From Pelobates cultripes (lineage: Eukaryota > Chordata > Amphibia > Anura > Pelobatidae), in assembly GCA_933207985.1 (NCBI GenBank), contig OW240915.1, positions 114,971,705 through 115,035,704 on the forward strand: a DNA stretch of 64,000 nucleotides. Reading direction: 5' to 3'. Below are positions 1 to 15,284 of the stretch, one piece after another. A program made the position numbers and the translations under genes. Every line of letters starts with the position of its first letter. Position 1 is the stretch's first letter. The notes beneath the pieces were generated by a model. The model was given only the letters and a program-made list of their open reading frames with translations, did no database searches and had not been told where the DNA came from.

Positions 1-308
1 CTCACTATATAAGGGCGCCCCTGTCCTTCCCTCAGCGCCCTAGTGTGGTTCTTGTTTGTTCCCTCTAGCGCTCTTGGTAAATTTGTCTGTTTTCTGGTAT
101 ATTGACCCTCGGCTTTCCTTACCGACTACTCTCCTCTCTGGCTCCCTGAATTTTGGCTTGGTTATTTCTCATGTATTCCGTTTTCTGTACTCCCTTGACC
201 TCTGGCTATTCCTTTGACTATTCTCTGACGTTAAGCCCGGCCACCCTAAGGTCCGGTATACGTCTCTTTCTGGGTTACTATCTGCGTGAAGGGGTCACTG
301 TCGTGACA
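1..308 (+). mobile_element. Possible 3' part of an LTR, cut by the window edge
   Basis: The segment opens with a TATATAAG box, runs through a C/T-rich stretch and ends in TCGTGACA at 308, a common form for an LTR end. No coding potential is convincing. The start lies outside the window, so the partner LTR and target duplication cannot be checked. It could equally be another promoter-bearing repeat. The bases after it (about 346-600) look like a separate low-complexity repeat. Confidence 0.3.
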
Positions 309-1343
309 CCAGCATGCAGGGGGTGGTGCTATAAACCTCCCAGGTGCAATGGATCCTGGAGAAACTTGCTTTGTATTGCGAAAAAATTTTGTAAACCGAG
401 GCATTATTTTCAATGGATTTGCGTTTGTAAACCGAGGTCCCACTGAATATGCCTTTTTTTCCAGCGGCACAATTTTTCCACTACATTTTGAGACAGAAAA
501 AATGTTTTGTTTCTCTTCTAATTTTTCCACAACTCTAAATGTGGCAGTCTTCGGGAATGGAAATTCCCACGAAAGCTGGCAGAAATTACTATAAAGAAAA
601 CATACATTTTTAGACCACTTTTGGAATCCTTTAATAAATATAAAACAATGACTAAATGTAACCATCACTTGTCAAGAGTTCCAGATTTATTCACTAAAAT
701 TTAAGAATAAAATAGCCAGACTGCAAACATTTATGTAAGTCCGCTACACTTTCAGTTCACGTATTTACGCCCTAAATTTTAAACTCGCTTTGAATTCTCA
801 CTTTAGTAACCCTGTTTAATAAATGCCTTCTACTGTTTGTGCAAATGGTCTATTCTCTCCATGGGTAATGTCCCAGTATTTTTCTACAATCTAACCATGC
901 CACACACCTTAGTGTCACTTGGCATCAGCATAGTCACAGCGTCCGCACAATCCCCTGGACCTTACTTGTTAATGACATTGACTGCTATAGTGATCCCTTC
1001 ATTTGGGCTTCGACCCCAATCTAGGAGATCCAGCTTATTTGGTGGACTCATCAGGGCCTTTCATATTTACTGTTCCAAATGTATTATGCTTATTAATATA
1101 CAAAACATGCATTCTTCAATAATAATAAATATTTAGCCAAGGAAAATATATTTGAGCTTTTAAGCTAGTTCATTTAATTTCTGAGGTAAAGGTGGTGCTA
1201 TTGGGTGAGGGGTGTCCGTTTCCATCAATGGCTAAAATATATATTGATGTATTGTGAAAGAAAAGCTTTACAGCATAGCAACATTTTAAATATACAAAAT
1301 AGTTATTTCTTTATTCATTGCAATTTGTACTCTCTCTGTTCAG
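309..1343. other. Intron sequence upstream of the first visible exon
   Basis: This is AT-rich non-coding sequence. It holds a short unit repeated twice around 380-440 (a 'TTTGTAAACCGAGG' word occurs at both places), and nothing else recognised. No exon with the phase required by the exon at 1344 was found, so the previous coding exon is probably outside the window. Confidence 0.5.
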
Positions 1344-1520
1344 TTTCATCAAATGGGATAAAGGCTTCCTGTGAGTCTCCAATTCACGTATGTTTAAAGA
1401 AAAATGATTATGCATTGGCATATTTGTTGCTGAGTAAAGGTGGGAATCCGCATAGCTTGTCAGTGGAAGTTGGAGACACCCCGCTACATGTTGCAGTTTC
1501 TATCGCCTTAAAAAATAAAG
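1344..1520 (+). CDS. TRANK1: TRANK1 exon: ankyrin-like repeats
   Basis: The exon follows a pyrimidine tract and CAG at 1341-1343, and a GTAACC donor starts at 1521. It has 177 nt and enters and leaves after codon position 1. It encodes ankyrin consensus pieces: 'SPIHVCLKKNDYALAYLLLS' followed by 'GDTPLHVAVSIALKN'. The last G joins the next exon to form an Asp codon. Confidence 0.85.
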
Positions 1521-4500
1521 GTAACCATGAAAAAAGTGTGCGCTTTGTTTTCCTTCTGATTCCAGTTTGTTGCTGCAATACTTGCCCAGTACACAATATC
1601 AACTATACAGCTGCATTTTTGGCCTAAAACGTACCTTTTTTTTTAGTTTTTTTTTTTAATTGAACTCCTTACACGGCGTTGACACACACAGTTTAAAAAA
1701 AATAAAAATAAATAGCCTATGGGGTAATGCAGCAGAGCTTCTGAATGTCATATCCAACCATTTTATTCTCTTGCTAACATACGGTCTTTGCATGCAACAT
1801 TCAATCCAGGCATCATTACATATGCAGAATGCTGCACTAGCACACCTATCTTTTGCAGGTGTTCTGATTCATAAAAACAGTTTACACACTACACTTTTAA
1901 AGGGATTTACTCAGCTGCCTTCAAAAAAAAAGAATAGCAGATAATTAAAGGACTACTCTTAAAACAAGCAATTAGCACAAGTATAGGTTCCGGGACATAT
2001 TTAGTAAACAAATATTTGTTTTGAACAAACCTTCATTCTTTTTGCTATTATTTTAATTATTATTATTCTTTCCCTTATTTTGGTGTTCTTTATCATCAAT
2101 GTGTGTCCATTACTATTTTCCTCCCTCCCCCCTCTCCCACCCGTGCTTTTCCCATTATTTAATAAATATAAATATTCATATGGAATTTACGTTATTGTAT
2201 GCTTTTTCTTTTGTATTATATTATTATTGTTTTCATGGTAATAGTTTATTTTGTATAATGATGTTATCACTATATGACTGTTTGGATTTTGCATATGTAA
2301 TTTCAGATAAGTGTTAAAGCTATAAATACTGTTTTTGTTCACTTTGTCATTAGCTTGACAAAGGTTCATACAGAGCCGAAACGTTGCCTGTTTTTGTCCA
2401 ATAAATCTGCCCTGGACCTTATACGTGTTCCCTGTCCTAGTTTTGTATTAATTTGTAGAGCCTGAAAGTCACTGCACACATGGATTGTAGAATTCTGCTT
2501 TATAAAGGAGCACTCGGACTACCATAATTGCTTTATGTCAATAAAGTGTGTGTGATGCTCGGAGTCCCCTAGTGCCTTACTTTATAGTGTTAAACTGTTT
2601 TCAAATCATTTTAAGACAAAAACGTTTCTCCAAGCACTGGTCTTCTGCCTCTCCTCTTATGCTCAGCAGTGAATAGTAAAGGTGCAGCAGTGAAAGGGGA
2701 GAGCGTCAATATCAGCCTATTAGTGTCTGACCGTTGCAACAAAAATTACATACTTGTAATGAAAGTCCAGTGACCGGTTTAGAGAGTAAGCTAACGCATT
2801 CAGCCTATCACTGCCCGGCCCAAAAGGAGAAGCAGCAGACCGGTATATGAGGTGAGGACACAACTTCTGTGTTAAACCATTCAAAAACAATTTATCTCTA
2901 AGACAGCCCCAGATAACTTCAGACACTAAAACCACATTAAGATGAAGTGGCTATGGTGCCCAAAATGTTCCTTTAACTGGGTACGGCAGAATAAATACCC
3001 AAGCTAGGAATTTTGGGCACTTTAAGTACTTTGTGTCACAAGCACTACATACTGCCATTGCTTACGCAAGTCACACAGGCGAAGACACAGCATGTGTTAA
3101 CCCCTTAGTGACTGAAGCTTTTTGAGAATCTATGTGCTCATGAGGCTGAGGCATTTATTTATTTTTAAATCCTTTTCCCTCTCCTCCCATGCAATCTCTG
3201 GACTTCAATGGCATATGCATAAATTATAAATGACATAGTTGAAAGAAGTCAACTTCTTAATCAGACTTCCCTGCATGTAACTTACAGTGTCTCACACAAC
3301 TAGTCTCTTCCCTATTCTTCTACACTGGAATCAGGTGAAACAGTCTGAATGCTGCATAGTCTTCTGCTTAGGATTAAGTGTATTGTCAGGCAATCTAAAT
3401 GTTCTGTCTTAATAGTATTTTTACACATTTTACTTATTTAATGCAGTATTTTATTTTTGTTTATTTTTTTTTAGATGATGGAGTTTTAATGCTAGCATAT
3501 CTTCTTGACTTGTACTCTTCTCAACCATCAAAGTATATGTACTTAGATCCTAACAAGCAGGACAGCAATGGGGACACCTTGATGCACTTGCTTTTTAGAT
3601 GTAACAATCAAAAACAATGCCGTAAAGTAATTGACTTGCTCGCAAAATTTGACATCAAATTGACAATACCAAATATGCAAGGAAAGGATGCAAGGTACAG
3701 GATAAAAAATACTGATCCACGCTTGATTGCTTGGAATGAAGCTAAAATGGTATATAAACGTAAATCCTCTGTTTCTTCAAAAATTCTCAACTCCTCAAAT
3801 GGAGGAGTAGCTGTTAGACCTCAAACAAAGTCATCTGGTTTTATTCCATTATCATTTAAAACAAAGCATGATAAAACTTCAGTCAAAACAGACTCATGTG
3901 AACAGGCTTCTTTTGAAATGGAACACAATATACTTGTCAAACAGCCAATGACATTAAGAGAAAAATTTGTTCAAGAGGTCAGAGATGTCATAAAAAGCCT
4001 GATGCTGAGCATGGTGCCAACTGAGTCTAAATCTTCAAGTTCAGAGGTGATTGCAAATAAAGAGAAGAGTGGTGGGTTACTTGTGTCCTACCCCAACAGT
4101 GTTGCAGTGGCAAATAACCACAGTGAAGATCAACATACAGTGACTGATGATGCAATGTGTTCTGGCAATGGTTTACCTTTACGTTGCAATAACAGAGAAG
4201 AAATGGAATTACAGGAAGCAGAAATAGATCTTACAAAGATTGACTTCAATAATATGACTTGGGAAATTGAATGTGCCCCTGAAGCCCTAAAAAAACTAGG
4301 CAGTAAGTCTGTACCACAGCACATGAAAAATAAAATAATACTTTCGATTCAGAAACTTGGAAATGGAGAATGGACACGAAGTCTGCATAAACAGCTGAAA
4401 TGCTCCAAAAGTGATATAAAGCTCTATGAAGTTAAATTAGACAAAGGAGCCAGGATGCTGTGGGAGCTTGCAATAGATTTTTCTCCACGTTGCAGTGAGG

Positions 4501-7500
4501 AACCAGAAAAGATAATGGCATCAGTGTCATCTCATTTTGCCTCTGAAAAAACGGGACGTGTTTACACTGAAATAATTCGTATATGGGACGTTGTTCTTGA
4601 TCACTGCAAACTTAATCATGCAATTGAAAACATTTGTAGCGCTTACAACAGAGGCTTAATGTGTATACTGAGGAAAAAACTGAAACGAATCACCAAAACT
4701 CAGCAATGTTCAAATGTAGAAAATCGCATTCCTAAATGTTTTGTGGAAGACATGGAGTTTGAAACAAACAATGATCATCTTATTCCAGATTATTTCCCCC
4801 CAGCAAGTTCAGCTGAAATGGAATATAATATTATGAAATTTCATAGCTTCAGCACAGACATGGCCCTTAATATATTGAATAACTTGAATACTAGAGTTGA
4901 GTATCCCTTCAGAGTTGGTGAATTGGAGTTTGCTGTGATTGACCTTAATCCAAAGCCTATGGAAGCAATCATTTTAATTGGGAGAAGTGGAACAGGAAAA
5001 ACAACTTGCTGTATGTATCGTTTATGGAAGAAATTCCACTCGTACTGGGAAAAGGTTGAGTTAACTGGTGAACCTTGGTTTGTGAAGCAGACCTGGCAGA
5101 GAAGAAAATACAATGAAAATATTAAACAAGATGACACAGATGATGAAGATACTGTTGAAATCGAAACATCTGAGAGCACAGACGAAGAGCAGGCCCCACC
5201 AGAAGCAGAAGATCTTGCTGAAGATGTCTGTTCTCTAGATTCAGGTGATGGTGAAAATGAATCTGAGCATTTGGAACACTACCATCCAGTATTTATCACT
5301 AAAAACCATGTCCTTTGTCAGGAGGTACAAAGGAGTTTTTTGGAACTAAGCAATTCTACAAAAGCAACAAGTCATTTCAAGCCAGTTGAACCTAATGTTT
5401 TTAAGTTGCAAAGTCTACAAGATGAAAATTTTCCTTTGTTTCTTACTTCTCAGCAGTTTCTGTTGTTACTAGATGCGTCAATGCCGGATCCATTTTTTCC
5501 CAGGAATGAAGATGGAAGTCTTAAAAGAAGCATCATTGGGTGGTCCACAGCAGATGAAATGTATATTCCAGATTTGTTGAGAGAAGATGATGAGGTTGAT
5601 GCTGACTTAGAAAATGATGAAGAGGAAACCCCCTTTGAAATAAAAGAAAAGGATCCGCGTGTTTTTGTGACATTTGAAGTATTTACTAATGATCTTTGGC
5701 CAAAGATGGTAAAGGGAAAATTTCCCTTTAATGCAGCATTGGTGTGGAAAGAAATAAAGTCATTTTTGAAAGGATCATTTGAAGCTCTGCAGTGTCCTCA
5801 GGGCAGACTTACAGAAGAGCAATACATTAAACTGGGGAAGAAAAGAGCTCCAAATTTTCAAGGAGACAGGAAGGAAATCTATCGTCTCTTTTGCCTTTAT
5901 GAGCAAATAAAATCTAAAAGGGGTTGTTTTGATGAAGAGGATGTGATGTACAATTTGTCTTGTAGAGTTTCAAACCTTGAAGAGCTCCCATGGTCATTTC
6001 ATGAGCTGTATGGAGATGAGATTCAAGATTTCACTCAAGCAGAACTTTTTCTTCTCATGAGATGCATTAATGATCCAAATTCCATGTTTCTCACGGGTGA
6101 CACAGCCCAGAGCATAATGAAGGGAGTTTCATTCCGATTTAGTGACTTGAGATCCTTATTCTTTTATGCAAGCAAAAATTGTGCCAATCGGGAGAGAAAC
6201 TGCATTGTTCGAAAACCAAAACGTATATATCAACTGCATCAAAACTATAGATCACATTCTGGTAAGAATACTTTTTTTATAAGCTTGAAACCAAATTAGA
6301 CAAATCACCTCAATTAAGTATTGTTGGATACGTTTTCCAGATGGCTTGATATTTTTGGATAAACATTTAAAATTATTTTATGAACAATATTAAAATATTG
6401 TAATATTCATTTATAAGAAATCATTTTGAAAGTTTATCAAAAAATAGTAAATCATTTGGAACGTTTATCCAACAATATTAAATTGAGGCCAATATTTAAT
6501 TGAGATTTAAGGCCCCGATTTAACAAGCTTTCCAAATAATTCAGTACTGTTAAAAATACTTTCTGAATTTATTTACAGAATTCACCATTAATTTATATTG
6601 GAATTTTGTAAATAAATGATTTGGAAGATGTAGAATATTACATATACTATATGTTCCTATTCAAGTACATATTACGGTGTGGATATCTAATGGGTTAAAA
6701 AAACAGATTCTAGTTTGCTATTCTGTACCATAAGGACTCTGGGATGTGCTGTACAGGGAGATTGAGGGTAGGGTCATTATATCGGTAGTTTCCTTATATG
6801 GCCAGAGATTAAAGTAAGTTATAACATAGTTGAACATTACACTAGCTTTAATCTACTAATAATCTTAATTTTAGTAATGACAAGAGGTGAGTATTTTGCA
6901 TAATCTCTCTTTACTAGCTCTACAGCCGCAAAGAAACACATAGAAAAAAAAGAACCAATCGGAAAAGAGTAGGATGTACTTAATGTATAATGACCTAATC
7001 ACTTCCTCTTTCAGAAGCAACATCAAGCAGAAGCAAACATATAACACGCAATAACAATATCTCAAATCCAACTTCCGAAGGAGCAAACTTCCTTTGAATT
7101 CCACACAACCAACCAAAACATCTTCAGTGACAAATCAAAATGAAAAGAGAATGTGTGACCAGTTTAGACACATAGTCATGAATGTGGAAATCCAAGTAAC
7201 ACAGTATATATCATTCCATAGTAGTAACATGTAAACTACAATCTGATAACTGAACAACAATCATACAAAACTCCTTACTAATGGAAATAAAATCATCCAT
7301 GTAAACACAAAACAACCTACCTTAGATCAGTGATACATATAAAGAAAGCGAACAGGAAGGGTGGGATAGCAAAGCAGGGTGGGAAAATACTCACCTCCTG
7401 TCATTACTAAAATTAAGATTATTAGTATACTAAAACTAGTATAATCTTCAATTTTACATCATGACAGGAGGCTTCATATTTTGCTATTTTAACGCTGAGA

Positions 7501-10500
7501 AAGGAATAGAAAACTAATAAAGAATTTGAATAGTGTGACGAGAGACATAGACTGTTGGGAAAAAGAAAAACATCCATGTCAAATGCCCAAAGTTCCGGTA
7601 CATGATGGAAAAACACCAGACCAAGCATAAAAGTCTGTCAGTAGATACCCAGTCACATAGACAAACGGAGAACGATCTCCACATCCCATAAGTCGGAGGT
7701 GGATGTCACTGGGTAGTTTCACTTGCCCATCAGGAGTCCCCATCAGGAGTCCCCAGAACGCAGCACGGGTTGTTGAACTGTCTGAACTCACCACGTAATG
7801 AATCGAGGTTCCGCTCCAAACACCAACCAGACCAGGAATGCCCAGATGGAGAGGCAGCATTGTCCCGTCCCTGGGGCCTAAGAGGTCCCTAGCAGCCTGC
7901 AATAGTCTGCCATCTGCCAAGAACCTCAGAAAGAGTCCGGGCCGCCAGGGTCAGCTTACCCACCAGGAATAGAAGTGGGTTCCCATTCTAGTCCATGACA
8001 AGAGTCTGGTATAAATGTAGGAGGAGGAGATCCTCAGCCGCCAGTCCCCGAACAAGGTTGACTCAGTCACAGCATAATGGCCAAGGCAGTGTTACTCGCT
8101 GAACACAGAGGTGATGGAGAATCCTCGCAATCATTGTGAAGGAGGGAAAAGCATACGCCCCCTGGGCGGCCCAGCTGGATCCAGCAGCCAATTGAAGAAC
8201 ACTGAATTCTGGCGATCCCGCTGAAGGTTGAAGAACCAATCTGTGTTGAGATGTGTCTCCCCCTGGAGTTAGTCCACCCTCAGGGAGATCCTGCGAGGAA
8301 GGCATAAATGGAAGATGCCTTTCATTATGTCTGATAGGAGACGGGAGCTTGTTCTGTCCAGGCAATTGATATACCTGGCTGTTGACGCTCTATCCATTCC
8401 GAGTAGGATGCATCAAATGGAGAACTCCTTTACCAGTCTGCAAATAGTGAAGGACCCCGCTAAGAATTCCAGGTATTCAATGTAAAGGGAGAATTTCTGA
8501 GTTGTGCACACGGTTTCCGTGGGTACGCTCTGGCAGGTTGTTAATGCAGCCACGCAAGCTGGTATCCGACTCCAGAACGAAGTCTGGTTGGTCATAGGGG
8601 TTCGACTGAGGAAACCTTACCAGGAAGCGCTGCATGTCCCGGTAACGTAACAAGTGTGTGGAGGGTCACGGTGTTGCAGTGGAGGATTGTGCGAATTTAC
8701 TTGAGGATTGAGGAGAACTTTGAAGGGGAAAGCTTCAATGTGCAAGACCCGGAGTCAATTACGAATCCTAAGAACTGGACCTTCCACTACGAAACATGAT
8801 TCCAGCCTAACCGCGAAGAAAGGTTGACGAAGTCTTGAATTCTCAACCGAACAGAAGGATATCGTCCAGGTAAATAACGCATTGCATTCCCTATATGTAA
8901 TTAATCACTGGTTTCAGTCGTTTCATGAAGCCCCCAAGGATCCGAGCTGAGGAGGCAGGTGAAGTGCCAAGGTTCATCATGTCACAGGAAACCTAGAGAA
9001 CGTCATCAAGAGGGTTGGAAAAGGACTGACTGCATGTGTCTTCATATCCAGTTTCGCATGCCAGTCGTCTATGCGAAGAAGGTTCCTTATTAAGTTTGAA
9101 TTCCTTCCACCTAGAAGCGCTGGTATCTCATGTGGTCGTTGTAGAAAGTACAGTTGATGCTACCCTAGGGAGACACCAAAGGAAACAGGGATCTAGTGCA
9201 TCTGCGCGTTCCGTGTTTTCTGTCCGATCATCTGGAGCACCAGAAGGTTGTCTTGCACCCACTTCGGGTAAAGAGCTTGCGATAGTGAGGTGCAGGGGTC
9301 AGATGGCCCGACATGGTTGGCGACATTGCCCCGCTGTCGACCAGTCCTGTAGAACACCTCTGTCATGGCCCCCGGCTCACAGCCGCATGTGGTCGTACCC
9401 AATCGGTGCCACCGCACTAAGGAATTGCCTGTGCAACAGCGAGCCAGGAGCCAGACCATTGGGGCGTCCATCCCCTTCTCCGCGAGGTCGCATCCATTTG
9501 TAGCCCATTCCTGGATGGTGCTGGCATCATCAGGTATTTTACCCTTGAGAAGGGATCAATAGACTCCAGCAATTTGACTTGGGTGTCTCTGAAACCTCTC
9601 CTGATTCCCTTGTGGGGTCACGGCCACCCAGAGCCATAAAGGTCGTCATCCGCTGATCAAACACAGGCGTCTGTCCCCCTCTGTCTGGGAGGGAAGGGCA
9701 TGGGTACTCCGACCAGAAGCAGTTTTGGACATCTTTATCTAGAGGCTTGCAAAGCCACAGGTGCATAAAGTTGGCCAGGTTTTCGAGAGGGGACCAGTCT
9801 CTCGAACGTGGTCAATGGCTGTGTAACATACAGCATCCGTCACCCACATTCGAGAGGATCCAGGATCTCTTCCGTGTCTTCTTGGTCAGTAGCGTGCGAG
9901 GCACCGTCACCCTCAGTTACCTGGGGCTCACCCAGAAAAACATGTACTGAACCCCAGTCGTCAGACCCCGATGCCTCTACGTGCCTTTGTTCCATGATGG
10001 ACAGATAATGTTGCAGTCCTCCGTTTGGCTGGGGCTTTGTCCTTAGATCGTAGAGGTCTAATGTCTTCACCATTCCAGTGGCGCTTTCTGTGATGGGGAG
10101 ACCCCTTAGCAGAGACATCCCAGGCATAAGAGTCCGCCTCGTGGTGGCTGATAGCGTTGAGGGGACTGGCCCTCCTGTCAGTACATTTGATAGTGTTTTC
10201 TACACGAATGAAGCCACCGTTCATGACCTGGAATTCCACAGGGTGAGCCAGGGAATCTTCCATAGTGGCAAATTGTGTAACACAGAATTGGGACTCCCAC
10301 AAAAAAGTACAGGTAGATTTATCATGATATGGGATACCCCTGTAGAAGGCACAAATTAGTAGGCAATTTCAGGATGCAGGGCAAACAGAACAAACTACCA
10401 TAGTAGCAGACAATGCTCAGATAAACCCCTTGAAGGGTTGTAATCTTAACAGAGGCCAAATAAAATAGGCTGGGGCTCACCCAGTAAACAGAGGCTGCAA

Positions 10501-13500
10501 CAGCATGCCTCCACTCAGCAGCACACATATAGTAGGGTGCACTGGGTATGAATCCTTAAGTGCTGGCCACAGCTCTGACAGAGAACACTAAAAACAGTGC
10601 TTAAACAGTTACTTCAAGGTCATGGGAGATCAGTGGCGGATCCAGAGCCTGATCTCGGGAGGGGCACTTGTAGATTATTTAAAGAAATAATCCAGACACA
10701 ATAACAACTACAGCTCAGTGTAGTGGTTATGGTGTCAATAGTGCCGGGACCCCCTCCCAGAGTAAGTAGTCAAACCGTTTAAGAACAGTTTGACAACTTA
10801 CCTGAGGTCTTCTGGGAAATGGGGCAGTAGTAGGGCATAGGAGCAGTGGTGTGTGTGAGTGGTGCAGTGTGTGTGTGTGAGGGGGACAGTGTGTGCGCAG
10901 TGTGTGTGTGAGGGCAGCAGTGTATGTGTGGGACAGTATGTGTGTGTAACAGTTGCAGTGTGTGTGTGAGTATTGCAGTGTATGGGGGCAGTGTGTGTGT
11001 ATCGGGTAGTGTATGTGTGTAGATGTGTGTATGGGGGGGCAGTGTGTGTATATGGGGCAGTGTATGTGTGTAGAGTGTGTGTATGGGGGCAGGGCAGCAT
11101 GTGTGTATGGGGGACAGTGTATCGGGTAGTGTATGTGTGTNNNNNNNNNNNNNNNNNNNNNNNNNNNNNNNNNNNNNNNNNNNNNNNNNNNNNNNNNNNN
11201 NNNNNNNNNNNNNNNNNNNNNNNNNNNNNNNNNNNNNNNNTGATAAATGCATCCAGACTAATTAAATGAAAACAATAATAGTAATTATGTCATTTGTATT
11301 TTGTAGGAATTTTACTTCTGGCTTCTGGTGTTGTGGATTTGCTGCAGCATTATTTCCCAGAGTCATTTGATAGATTACCACGTGATTGTGGCTTGTTTGA
11401 TGGCCCAAAGCCAACAGTCTTGGAGTCGTGCAGTGTTAGTGACCTGGCCATATTATTACGAGGCAACCAAAGGAAGACTCAGGCAATAGAGTTTGGAGCA
11501 CATCAGGTATTTTACTTTGTTTTTCTTTATCACAGTTAGTGCTAGAAACATGATTGCTGTCAAATATACCTGTTATTGTTAGCAGTTTAACATAACATGT
11601 AAAACTAGAAAAGCTAAAATTTCTAGGGAAATTGTGTGAAGTGTTCTTGCCTCCACCAGTAGTCTCCAACTGGAGTGGGCGGAGTAACTGTTATCATTTA
11701 TATAGCACATTTAATTGCAACGTTGTTGCACAGTTACATTAAACCATACATTTATAAAAACATTAGCAGGTGTTCAAAAGGCCCTGTCTATGAAATCACT
11801 TGCTGCTGCAGCCTGGCACAGGTCAGAGTATTTTGGCGGTTGCCATCTTCAAACGGTCGTATTTTAAAAACTATAAATCCTACAGTGAAGAGCTTTATAT
11901 TGTGAGAATCACAAGTCCTAGACCTACATTTTGATGCATAGTATGTCTCTGAAGTATTAAAAATGAAGGCACAGTCGCAGTTTAGAAATTGCACTTCAAA
12001 TTTGAGCTTTGTAGAGTGAAGTTTCAATGAATGTCAATGGACGGCGTTAGTTGCAAACAAATTATTATATTGTGAAAACTATCAGGACTATGGCTTAGCT
12101 GTTGACATGTTTAGATTGTTTAGAAGAGGAGGAGGAGAGCTCCCCGCCCGGCGCTGGAATAAAGGTAAGTTTAACCCCTTTCCTCGCCGTCCAGCCCGGC
12201 GGGAGGAGGTCCCTGAGGGTGGGGGCACAGGGCACTATAGTGCCAGGAAAACGAGTATGTTTTCCTGGCACTTTAGTGGTCCTTTAACTGTAGAACAACC
12301 CAATTGCTAATGTGAATTGGCTAATGAAGATACAATAATGCTGTTTCTTGACTGATACATTTACTGCAAGTTAAGCTGCAGTAATTTATACATATTTAAT
12401 TTTCAGAACACTAGAATACACTTGTTGCTTTCTGATGTGGTGTGTTTCCAATGCAGTACTTAAGAGCCGGTAATAGCCTAGGTATTATTGATCTCCCTGT
12501 TGCAAATAGAATTCGGTCATTCACTAATTCTTGAACAATTTTTGACTGTTTTTGAGAGTTGGTTTGAAAATGTTTTAAATAATAAACATTAAAAAAGCAA
12601 TATATACACATTAGTGAACCAGCCTAGCGAGGTTGTGTGTGCGCATTATGGATTTGATTCAGAAGATTAAATTATTTCATAGAATTACCAGAGCCTTCTT
12701 TCGAATTGCCTAGGATTTTTGTTGAACTTTATTCATTCAAACACCACTACATAACTTACCTCTCAGCTTTTTCCTTAGGTCACTTGTTCACGGATTTATC
12801 TCATCATGGAGAAAAATAAAATAATGTTCCCAGTTATAGCTCAGTTCACGGAACTTCATGCCATGGATGTCTGTGCCACGTGCTAGAGTGCTTACATCCA
12901 TGACCGTGTCAGAAACTAAGGCTGATTGGATTTTCTCTTAGAAATTCCATGCAAGACCTTCGATACTTTATTAACATAATGTGATTTCATTTATGAACTT
13001 AAAAAAAGTTAATGTTGAATCTTCATTTAAATACATGGTAGGTTTGTTGCAAAAATGTATGAAGTAGAGGCAATGGTAGGCAGCCTTTGGCACTCCTGAT
13101 GTTGTGGACTGCATAATGCTCTTATAGCCGTAATGCTGGCAAAGTATCAATGGAGATGTAGTCCACAGCATCTGGAGTGCTGGCTTTTACCAATGTTTCA
13201 CCATCAGATGTGGCTCTTGTCTTACGAATGATTTTAATGTATTCCTATTTCCTGGAATTGTTACATAGCTGAAAAGAGACTTGCGTCCATCAAGTTCAGC
13301 CTTCCTCACATATGGTTTTTGCTGTTGATCCAAAAGAAGGAAAAAAACCCAGTCTGAAGCGCTTCCAATTTTGCAACAAACTAGGAAAAAATTCCTTCTT
13401 GACCCAAAAATAGCAGTCAGATGTCTCCTTGGATCAAGCAGCTATTACCCCACTAATTAGAAATGTTATCCCTGTATGTTATGTTTTTGCAAGTTTTTAT

Positions 13501-15212
13501 CCAATTGCAGTTTAAACATCTGTATAGACTCTGATAAAACCACCTCTTCAGGCAAAGAATTCCATATCCTTATTGCTCTTACGGTAAAAAAACATTTTCT
13601 TTGCCTTAGATGAAATCTCCTTTCTTCCAGCCTAAATGTGTGACCTCGTGTCCTATGTATAGCCCTGTTTATGAATACATTTCCAGATAATGGTTTGCAC
13701 TGGCCCTGAATATATTTGTATAATGTTATCATATCCCCTCTCAGGTACTATTTTCCAAACTAAAGAGATTTAATTTTTTTAACCTTCATAACTAAAATGC
13801 TCCATTAATTTTATCAATTTTGTAGCTCGTCTCTGCACTTTTTCTAGTGCCATGATATCTTTCTTTAGAACAGGTGCCCAAAATTGCACAACATATTCAA
13901 GGTGTGGTCTTACCAGCGATTTATAAAGAGGCAAAATATTTTCATCTCGAGAATTTATTCCCCTATTTATACATGACAAAACCTTACTGGCCTTAACAAC
14001 GGCAGATTGACATTGCATATTGCTGACTAATTTGTTGTCTATAACAATTCCCAAATCCTTCTCGTGTGTGGTTATCCCTAGTTCACTATCATTTAGGGTG
14101 TAAATTGCTTGTGCATTCTTAACCCCGAAGTGCATAACGTTTCATCTGCCATTTTAGTGCCCAGTCCCTCAATCTATCCAAATCCCATTGCAGCAAGTCA
14201 ATATCTTGCTCACATTTTTTTACTTTACAATGTTTTGTGTCATCTGCAAACACTGATACATGACTTTCAATGCCCATTTGAAGATCATTTATAAATATGT
14301 TAAATAGAAGCGGTCCCAAAACAGAACCCTGAGGGACACAACTTACCACTTTTGTCCAGCTTGAAAATTTACCATTAATGACAACTCGTTGTACTCTATC
14401 CTTAAGCCAATGATCTACCCAACAAGGACCAATTTCTTTTAGTTTGAAGACTAAACTATTGTGAGGAACCGTATCAAATGCCTTGGCAAAATCCAAGTAG
14501 ATCACACCCCTGCAACACCCTGATCTATACTTCTACTTACTTCTTCGTAGAATGCAATTAGGTTAGTTTGACATGACCTATGTTTCATAAAACCATGCAG
14601 ATTATTGCTAATAACAAAATTCTTCCAAATGAATTCCTGAATATTATCCCTTAATAGCTGTTCAAATAATTTCCTAATCACAGAAGTTAAGCTCACAGGT
14701 CTATAATTTCCAGGCAAGGATTCTGAACCCTTTTTAAATATAGGAACAACATCTGCCTGCCACCAATCCTCTGGTACAATACCTGTAACAAAAGAATCTC
14801 GAAAAATTAAATATTTATTATCAATATTAATATTTATTATTTTAAATATTTAATGAAAAGTATGCTTAAACACGTGCATAGGCATTTATATTAGTCTTTG
14901 GACATAGATAAATTTAATCCTATTATCCTAATATGGCAAATAACCAAATTTAAATTGTCTGTGCATATAATCCTTGGTAAATTGATCAAGTCTTTGTTCC
15001 AAAATTTATAACCATAAAATACATTATAAACCATATGACGTGTCACTAATTCAAAAGATTTGAAAATAGATTCTCAATTATGGAAGAACACTTCTAAATA
15101 GATATATAGTGTATCCTATAACATGTATGAATAATATGTTATATATAGTACATTTATGTATGTGTTTGTGTATGTATGTATATATGTAAGTGTGTATATC
15201 TATGTATATATA

Positions 15213-15284
<72 letters not shown>

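Noticed and set aside
10798..11100. Long His/Thr-rich frames on the minus strand
   Set aside because: They are translations of the GT/AC minisatellite next to the gap and have no gene structure.
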